NCBI RefSeq assembly: GCF_016860545.1
Contig: NZ_BNEB01000001.1
Location: 434,001-498,000, forward strand
Origin: Streptomyces asoensis
GTDB taxonomy: Bacteria > Actinomycetota > Actinomycetes > Streptomycetales > Streptomycetaceae
DNA: 64,000 nucleotides
Reading direction: 5' to 3'
The notes under the pieces: model-generated
Told to the model about the DNA's origin: nothing
The model's database searches: none
The model's input: only the letters and a program-made list of their open reading frames with translations
Made by a program: the position numbers and the translations under genes
Shown: piece by piece, positions 58,853 to 64,000 of the stretch
Numbering within the stretch: position 1 is the first letter of the stretch
Layout: every line of letters starts with the position of its first letter

Positions 58853-60234
58853 CGGCGGGGCGCACGAGCGCACGGGAGGCCGTCGCCCTCGTCGCCGACG
58901 ACTTCGTCCCCTTCCCCGACCCGCCCCCGGCAGGCCGGAGCGCCGCGTCCGGCTCCCCCGGCGCCGGGAGGTCCGCCGCCGACGGCCCCCTCGGCTGGCC
59001 CGGCTACGGCGCCGCACGCGAGCGGGCCGCCCGGCGCACCGGTGAGTCCGAGTCCGTCGTCTGCGGTACGGCGAGCGTGCGGGGCACCCGGGCCGTGCTG
59101 ATCGCCTTCGAGTTCGGCTTCCTGGGCGGTTCGCTGGGCGAACGCACCGGTGACCGGCTGGAGGCGGCCTACACGTACGCCCGTGAACACCGGCTCCCGG
59201 TCGTGCCGTTGGTCGCCACGGGCGGCAGCCGGATGCAGGAGGGCATGCTCGCCCTGACCCAGCTCCAGCGAGTGGCGAGGCAGTCCGCGCTCACCCGGGA
59301 GGCCGGACTGCCCCAGGTGGCGGTCCTGCGCGACCCGACGACCGGCGGCGGCTGGGCCACCCTGGGCGCGGGCGCCGACGTCGCGCTGGCACTGCCGGAC
59401 GCCCAGATCGGCTTCGCAGGCTCCCGGGTCCGCCCGCCCGGCGCCGACCCGGCCGCCTACACGGCCGCGGCCCAGGTCGCGGCGGGAGCGGCGGACGCGG
59501 TGGTGCCCCCGGCGGAGCTCGCGGACGTCCTGGGCCTCTGGCTGCGCCTGCTGACCGGCGGGACGCCGGACGCACCGTGCGCACCCGCGCCCGTGCCCGC
59601 CGCCCTCGGCCGCACGGAGCCGCCCCGCACCGGGTGGGAGGCGGTGCGGCGCGCGAGGGCGGCCGGACGGCCGCGGGCCGGCGCCTACCTGGACGCCTAC
59701 TTCGCCCGGCGGCTCGCGATCTTCGGCGACCGGTGCGGCGGCGTCGACCCCGAGGGGATGCTGTGCGGGTTCGGCGTCCACGAGGGCCGCACGGTCGCCT
59801 ACGCGGCCCAGACCGGGACGGCGACCCGGCCCGCCGGGTACCGGACGGCGGCCCGGCTGATCCGCCTCGCGGACCGGCTCGGCATCCCGGTGCTGACCCT
59901 GGTGGACACGCCCGGCGCGGCCAACGACGCCGAGGCGGAACGGCAGGGCGTGGGCGCGGCCGTCGCGGAGCTGTTCGGGGTCGTCGCCACCGCCCGCACC
60001 CCGCTCACCACGCTGGTCATCGGCGAGGGCGGCTCGGGAGGCGCGCTCGCGCTGGCCGCGCCCGGCCGCACCTGGGCCACCCCGGACAGCTACTTCTCGG
60101 TGATCGCGCCCGAGTCGGCGGCGGCGATCCTCAAGCGGCCGGCCGGGGAGGTCGAGGCGACGGCGGAGCAACTGCGCGTCCGCCCACAGGACTTGGCCGA
60201 GCTGGGGGTGATCCGGATCACGCGGGCTCCCTGA
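58849..60234 (+). CDS. Fused acetyl-CoA carboxylase carboxyltransferase (beta-alpha)
   Basis: A 461-residue protein that joins both carboxyltransferase halves in one chain. Residues ~60-250 match the AccD half: VLIAFEFGFLGGSLGERTGD, VPLVATGGSRMQEGMLALTQ and TTGGGWATLGAGADVALALP. Residues ~270-460 match the AccA half: AGYRTAARLIRLADRLGIPV, LTLVDTPGAANDAEAERQGV, VIGEGGSGGALALAAPGRTW and SYFSVIAPESAAAILKR. No Cys-rich zinc ribbon of AccD is present. It overlaps matB by 4 nt. No biotin carboxylase or carrier is encoded nearby, so it must use one from elsewhere or act differently, for example in malonyl-CoA decarboxylation. Confidence 0.87.
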   Translation: MTAGRTSAREAVALVADDFVPFPDPPPAGRSAASGSPGAGRSAADGPLGWPGYGAARERAARRTGESESVVCGTASVRGTRAVLIAFEFGFLGGSLGERTGDRLEAAYTYAREHRLPVVPLVATGGSRMQEGMLALTQLQRVARQSALTREAGLPQVAVLRDPTTGGGWATLGAGADVALALPDAQIGFAGSRVRPPGADPAAYTAAAQVAAGAADAVVPPAELADVLGLWLRLLTGGTPDAPCAPAPVPAALGRTEPPRTGWEAVRRARAAGRPRAGAYLDAYFARRLAIFGDRCGGVDPEGMLCGFGVHEGRTVAYAAQTGTATRPAGYRTAARLIRLADRLGIPVLTLVDTPGAANDAEAERQGVGAAVAELFGVVATARTPLTTLVIGEGGSGGALALAAPGRTWATPDSYFSVIAPESAAAILKRPAGEVEATAEQLRVRPQDLAELGVIRITRAP

Positions 60235-60298
60235 ACGCGGGACAATCTCCGGCACCGTCCGTGACAATGGATGAGCGCAGAGCCGCAGGAGTGCGCGG

Positions 60299-60670
60299 GT
60301 GCACGCGGCCGCGGGAGTGCCGGGAAGGGGTTACGGGGGCTTCGTGGACGGACTGGTGGAGTTCAGGACCGACGACGGTGCCGTGGTCGCCGTCGAGGCG
60401 GTCACGGAGGCGAGGCCGGGTTCGCGGCTCGTGGCCCGGGGGGACGGGACGGTCCAGGCCACCCGCACCTTCGAGGGCGCCCTGGAGGGCGTGCGGGCGG
60501 CCGCCGAGTCCGCGCTGCGGGTCTTCCGCGACGGGACGTTACGGCCCGACGGGGTGGAGATCGAGTTCGGGGTGAAGCTGGCGGCGGAGACCGGCGCGAT
60601 CATCGCCAAGGGCACGGCCGAGGGCCATCTCGTCGTACGGCTGACCTGGTCGCCCACCCCCGCCTCATGA
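60299..60670 (+). CDS. Trypco1-domain protein (CU044_2847 family), first gene of a conflict-system operon, with a TTA codon
   Basis: A 123-residue protein; residues 18-120 form the trypsin-co-occurring domain 1 seen with peptidase/MoxR systems: LVEFRTDDGAVVAVEAVTEA, FEGALEGVRAAAESALRVF, and VEIEFGVKLAAETGAIIAKG. GTG 60299 has AGGAG 7 nt upstream; GTG 60344 would give the domain alone. Codon 81 is TTA (60539-60541), the rare leucine codon read by the bldA tRNA, so translation should depend on development stage. Its TGA overlaps the ATG of the trypsin/VMAP gene. Confidence 0.82.
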   Translation: MHAAAGVPGRGYGGFVDGLVEFRTDDGAVVAVEAVTEARPGSRLVARGDGTVQATRTFEGALEGVRAAAESALRVFRDGTLRPDGVEIEFGVKLAAETGAIIAKGTAEGHLVVRLTWSPTPAS

Positions 60671-62394
60671 ACAGCGCCGACTGGCACGCCCGGGTCGAGA
60701 GCGCCGGCCGGGTGGCGGGAGCGGGCTTCCTCGTCACCCCGCGCAGGGTGCTGACCTGCGCGCACGTCGTGCACGAGGCCGACCCGCAGGCCCTGACGGT
60801 GACGTTCACCGAGCGCCCCGGACTGCCCGCCGTGCCGGCCAGGGTGATCGCCGACGGCGGCTGGGGCGGCGGCACCGCCGACCCCGGCGACCTGGCGGTG
60901 CTGGAGCTGGCGTACGACGCCCCGATCGCACCCGCCGCGCTGGCGCCCGTGGACGCCGCCCACGACCGGCGGCCCGGACGGCCCCGCAAACTCGTCGTCT
61001 ACGGCTTCCCGCTCGGCTTCGACGAGGGCACCCTCGCCGAATACCGCATCACCGCCACGCAGTTGCTCAACCGCGAGTGGATCCAGCTGGAGGCGTGGCA
61101 GCCCGGCGGCCAGCCCCTGGCGCCCGGGTTCAGCGGCGCGGCGGTCACCCTGGCCGACACCGGCGAGGTCGTCGGCATGGTCACCGCGGCGGCCGGCGAC
61201 CGGGGCGTGCACAACGGGCGGATGATGCCCACCGAGGTCATGGCCCGCTACTGGCCCGACCTGGAGGGCCTGGTGCCCACCTCGGACCACCGCACCGCCG
61301 ACCGGGCCCGGTTGCGCGAACTCGTCGAGCGCGCCGTGCGCGAGGGCCTGGACGGCGATCCCGGGCGCCGGGTACGGCTCTACGAGTCCGCCAGGGGCCC
61401 GCTGGACCCGGACGCGCCCGAGGAGGGGTTCGACTCGCTGTGGGCGGCGGCCCTGTTCGTGCTGTGCGAGGTCGACGGCGACGACGCGGCGGCCAGCGTC
61501 GCCCGCTTCACCGCCCAGGTGGAGGCCCTCTTCCGGGCCCCCGCGGACGGGGCCGCCGAGCCGGGCGCCGCACCCGACTGGTCGCCCATCCTCGTCGACC
61601 TCCAGCACAGCGGCGCGGGCGACGGGCACGTGCGCGTGGAGGTGTCGGCGTACAGCGGGGGCCGCCGGCACCCGGTCGGCTCGGACACGGTCCCGCAGGC
61701 CGGGCTGCGCGCCTACGTGCAGGACCGGATCGAGGCGGCCTTCCGGTATCTGACGCCCGGCTGCGACGAGTTGCTCGCGTTCGCGCTGCCCCGCGACTGG
61801 ATCGACCTGCCCGTGGACCGCTGGGCGAGCACCCCCGACGACGACACCCCGCTCGGCTGCGTGTACCCCCTCGTCGTCACCGATCAGGCGCGCCGCAGGG
61901 CCGGTGTCCGGCACCAGCTGACCCGGGTGTGGAACCGGCTCGACGCGGCTCCCGGCGCCCGGGTGCACCGGGTCGAGTGCGGCAGCCCCGAGGAGCCCCG
62001 CAGGCTGCGGATGCGGCTGCGCCGGGACGACGCCTGCCTGGCCGGCTTCGCGACCGCCCCGGCCGCGTCCCGCACCCGCCCGCACTTCGACACCTCGCTC
62101 AACGCGCCCGCCCCGATGGTCGTCTGGTCGCGCGAGGGCTGTCACGACGGGCCGGACGAGGCCTGCGCGGGCGGGGACGGCTGTGCGGGCAAGACGTTCC
62201 TCGACGAGCTCGACAGCTGCGTCTCCGGCGTACCGCCCGCCGAACTCCCGCGCCGTGTACTGGCGTTGCGCGAGGAGGCCGACGCGGAGGAGGGCCACTG
62301 GGCGCACGACATCCAGCTGCTGTGGGACGACCCTCGCCTCTTCGCCGACCCGCACGGCGACCCGGCCCCCCACCCCCACTCCCCCGTGACCTGA
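60667..62394 (+). CDS. Trypsin-like peptidase with VMAP C-terminal domain
   Basis: A 575-residue two-domain protein. Residues 10-200 are a trypsin-like serine peptidase with the triad His33 (LTCAHVVHE), Asp75 (DPGDLAVLELA) and Ser156 (APGFSGAAV). Residues ~260-575 fit the VMAP-C domain (vWA-MoxR-associated protein): DRIEAAFRYLTPGCDELLAF, LPRDWIDLPVDRWASTPDDD, PLVVTDQARRRAGVR and a Cys-containing FDELDSC-like C-terminal stretch. No signal peptide, so it is cytoplasmic. In these systems the peptidase is thought to be triggered by the MoxR/vWA switch. ATG 60667 overlaps the Trypco1 stop. Confidence 0.87.
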   Translation: MNSADWHARVESAGRVAGAGFLVTPRRVLTCAHVVHEADPQALTVTFTERPGLPAVPARVIADGGWGGGTADPGDLAVLELAYDAPIAPAALAPVDAAHDRRPGRPRKLVVYGFPLGFDEGTLAEYRITATQLLNREWIQLEAWQPGGQPLAPGFSGAAVTLADTGEVVGMVTAAAGDRGVHNGRMMPTEVMARYWPDLEGLVPTSDHRTADRARLRELVERAVREGLDGDPGRRVRLYESARGPLDPDAPEEGFDSLWAAALFVLCEVDGDDAAASVARFTAQVEALFRAPADGAAEPGAAPDWSPILVDLQHSGAGDGHVRVEVSAYSGGRRHPVGSDTVPQAGLRAYVQDRIEAAFRYLTPGCDELLAFALPRDWIDLPVDRWASTPDDDTPLGCVYPLVVTDQARRRAGVRHQLTRVWNRLDAAPGARVHRVECGSPEEPRRLRMRLRRDDACLAGFATAPAASRTRPHFDTSLNAPAPMVVWSREGCHDGPDEACAGGDGCAGKTFLDELDSCVSGVPPAELPRRVLALREEADAEEGHWAHDIQLLWDDPRLFADPHGDPAPHPHSPVT

Positions 62395-62467
62395 GCCCCG
62401 ACCGCCCCACGACCCGGCCGCGCGAACCGTACACGCCGCACCGGGTCACCCCGAGTTTCGGAGAACC

Positions 62468-63511
62468 ATGCCGCACTGGTCCGTCTACACCGGGAACAGC
62501 GAACCCCACGACGGCATCTCCCGGCTGCCCGCGCCACCGCCCTGGCGGGCCTTCGACGGCGAGCCCCTCGTGCCGCCGCCCCGGGACGCCGACGACGAGG
62601 CGGCCGTCTCCCCCGACCGGGTCCACCGCGCCCGCTCCTACGTCGCCACCCCGGAGAGCGTCGAACTCGTCAACGCGGCGCTCGTGCTGCGCCGCCCCCT
62701 GCTCGTCGCCGGTCCGCCCGGCACCGGCAAGTCCTCCCTGGCGTACGCGGTGGCACGGGAGCTGCGGCTCGGCCCGGTACTGCGCTGGAACATCACGAGC
62801 CGCTCCACGCTGGCCGACGGCCTCTACCAGTACGACCCGCTGTCCCGGCTGTACGCGGCCCGGCATGCGGCCTGGCGCGAGCGGGGCGGCGGGCCCGGGG
62901 GCGGCGACCCGGGCGGCGGGGTGGAGGACCATCTGCGTCTCGGCCCTCTCGGCACGGCCCTGCTGCCCTACGGACGTCCGCGGGTGCTGCTCGTCGACGA
63001 GATCGACAAGAGCGACCTCGACCTGCCCAACGACCTGCTGAACGTCCTGGAGGAGGGCCAGTTCGAGATCCCCGAACTGATGCCCGCGGCCCGGCACTCC
63101 GCCGGGGACGTCACCGCCGAGGTCCTCGCCGACGGCTCCGACGCCCCCGTGCGGGTCACCCGCGGCCGGATCCGCTGCCGCGCCTTCCCGTTCGTCGTCC
63201 TGACCAGCAACGGCGAGCGCGAGTTCCCGCCCGCGTTCCTGCGGCGCTGCGTCCGGCTGAAGCTGCGCCGCCCGGGCCGCGAACAGCTCACCGAGATCGT
63301 CCGGGCCCACCTCGACACCCCGCCGGGCGAGGCGGAACACCTCATCGACCGCTTCCTGACCCGTGCCGCCGACGGCGAACTCGCCACCGACCAGCTGCTG
63401 AACGCCCTCTACCTCACCGGAGTGGCCGGCCTGGACGCCGACTCCCGCGACGGACTCGCGGAACGGCTGATGCCGTACCTCAGCGCCACGGCGGACGGCG
63501 ATGGCTTCTGA
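62468..63511 (+). CDS. MoxR-type AAA+ ATPase
   Basis: A 347-residue AAA+ ATPase of the MoxR/RavA branch. Walker A GPPGTGKSS (residues 82-90), Walker B VLLVDEIDKSD (173-183), sensor FPFVVLTSNGEREFPPAFLR with the Arg finger region, and a C-terminal lid helix region (DQLLNALYLTGVAGL). A Gly-rich insert (residues 139-152) follows the beta2 strand. It should act with a von Willebrand A partner not visible in the window. ATG 62468 has GGAGAA 5 nt upstream. Its last 11 nt overlap the next gene. Confidence 0.9.
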   Translation: MPHWSVYTGNSEPHDGISRLPAPPPWRAFDGEPLVPPPRDADDEAAVSPDRVHRARSYVATPESVELVNAALVLRRPLLVAGPPGTGKSSLAYAVARELRLGPVLRWNITSRSTLADGLYQYDPLSRLYAARHAAWRERGGGPGGGDPGGGVEDHLRLGPLGTALLPYGRPRVLLVDEIDKSDLDLPNDLLNVLEEGQFEIPELMPAARHSAGDVTAEVLADGSDAPVRVTRGRIRCRAFPFVVLTSNGEREFPPAFLRRCVRLKLRRPGREQLTEIVRAHLDTPPGEAEHLIDRFLTRAADGELATDQLLNALYLTGVAGLDADSRDGLAERLMPYLSATADGDGF

Positions 63512-64000
63512 GGGAAGGAACGGCCGGGACGACGGCCCGGCGGGGGAATCCGCCCCGGCGAGGGACCACGGGACCGCCCTGGAGCGGCTGACCGCGGTCC
63601 TGACGGCGGCGGCGGACACCTCGCCCACCCCCCGCGAGCTGGCCGAACTGCTCTGGCTGGCCCGGCTGTCGAGCCCCGCGCCGGACCCGGGCGCGGCGCT
63701 CCCGGCGGACGGGCGCACCGAGCCGCCCGGAAGTGACACCGGCACCGCGGCGGCCGGTACGGACGGCGGCACACCGGACCGCACGGACGCGAAGGCGGCA
63801 GAGGGCGCCGACGGCGGCGGATCGCCGGGACCGGCGCCCGGCGTCGCCGCCGCCCGCGTCCCGCTCCGCCTCCCGGCGCCCGTGCCCGCGTCCGCGTCCG
63901 GGGACGGCTCCGGATCCGGCTCCGGCGGGCCGGGGCACGTCCTCGCGCCCGCGCCGCCGATGCTGCCCCGGCCGCTCGCCCTCCAGCGGAGCCTGCGCCC
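63501..64000 (+). CDS. SAV_2336-type protein, N-terminal part (cut by window edge)
   Basis: The open frame runs from ATG 63501 to the end of the window without a stop (166 codons). The first part, LERLTAVLTAAADTSPTPRE followed by LAELLWLARL, is the helical N-terminal region I associate with SAV_2336-family proteins; a long Ala/Gly/Pro/Asp linker follows, ending in PPMLPRPLALQRSLRP. These proteins are partners of MoxR/VMAP systems. The start overlaps the moxR gene by 11 nt in another frame, consistent with translational coupling. The effector or downstream domain is outside the window. Confidence 0.72.
   Translation, partial: MASEGRNGRDDGPAGESAPARDHGTALERLTAVLTAAADTSPTPRELAELLWLARLSSPAPDPGAALPADGRTEPPGSDTGTAAAGTDGGTPDRTDAKAAEGADGGGSPGPAPGVAAARVPLRLPAPVPASASGDGSGSGSGGPGHVLAPAPPMLPRPLALQRSLR

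Noticed and set aside
1-64000. tRNA, rRNA, insertion sequences, prophage or biosynthetic gene cluster
   Set aside because: I found no tRNA-like folds, transposase or phage genes, and no polyketide or peptide synthetase modules; the fab genes are housekeeping by sequence and order.

Overview
This window is chromosomal DNA of very high G+C from an actinomycete, almost certainly a Streptomyces. The signs are strong third-position G/C codon bias, many GTG starts, translationally coupled ATGA/GTGA gene junctions, several starts that look leaderless, and the compact fatty-acid synthase operon fasR-fabD-fabH-acpP-fabF at 5.0-10.0 kb. The order around that operon (fasR, fab genes, a DUF3145 protein, and further on a multiple-monosaccharide transporter and malonyl-CoA synthetase) matches what I remember of the S. 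coelicolor core chromosome, so most of the window is conserved core DNA. I see no rRNA, tRNA, insertion sequence, prophage or CRISPR array.

Layout. 0-5 kb: small stand-alone genes (DUF1023 hydrolase end, DUF4429 protein, MerR/aldo-keto reductase pair, GNAT enzyme, serine hydrolase, pirin). 5-10 kb: type II fatty acid synthesis. 10-23 kb: DUF3145 protein, SGNH lipoprotein, mutarotase, GH3 glucosidase, a secreted pyroglutamyl-peptidase-like protein with a Cys-to-Ser change, EI24 membrane protein, a MarR-controlled reductase, a GntR regulator coupled to a UTRA-only protein, and an anti-sigma-type ATPase. 23-29 kb: a LacI-controlled YtfQRT/YjfF-type sugar importer with a near-perfect symmetric lac-type operator. 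30.7-39.3 kb: sugar-acid dehydratase, zinc dehydrogenase, a U32-like protein, a ChvE/MmsA/MmsB-type importer and a second mutarotase. 39-44 kb: an aminotransferase with a long Ala/Pro/Met tail, a secreted arabinanase, a Tat-exported intradiol dioxygenase and a DUF4360 protein. 44-48 kb: Rrf2 regulator and a DrrAB-like exporter with a DUF4097 protein, divergent from a GbsR/MarR regulator. 48-55.5 kb: intracellular arabinofuranosidase, an HExxH peptidase / seven-helix membrane protein / FAD monooxygenase cassette, and an IclR regulator with an SMP-30 lactonase. 57-60 kb: matB and a fused acetyl-CoA carboxylase carboxyltransferase. 60.3 kb to the end: start of a Trypco1 - trypsin/VMAP - MoxR - SAV_2336-type conflict system, cut by the window edge.

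How parts work together. The most informative pattern I found is regulatory. A 16-bp imperfect palindrome, roughly GTTCG-NNATTY-CGAAC, occurs as a tandem pair exactly 19 nt apart in front of the arabinofuranosidase gene, the arabinanase gene, the sugar-acid dehydratase operon and the iclR gene, with a weaker pair before the U32-like/transporter genes. At three promoters the pair starts 3-4 nt downstream of a good -10 box. This suggests one arabinan/arabinose regulon spread over 25 kb, possibly run by the IclR protein encoded here. The other notable item is an in-frame TTA codon in the first gene of the conflict operon, which would place that operon under bldA control.
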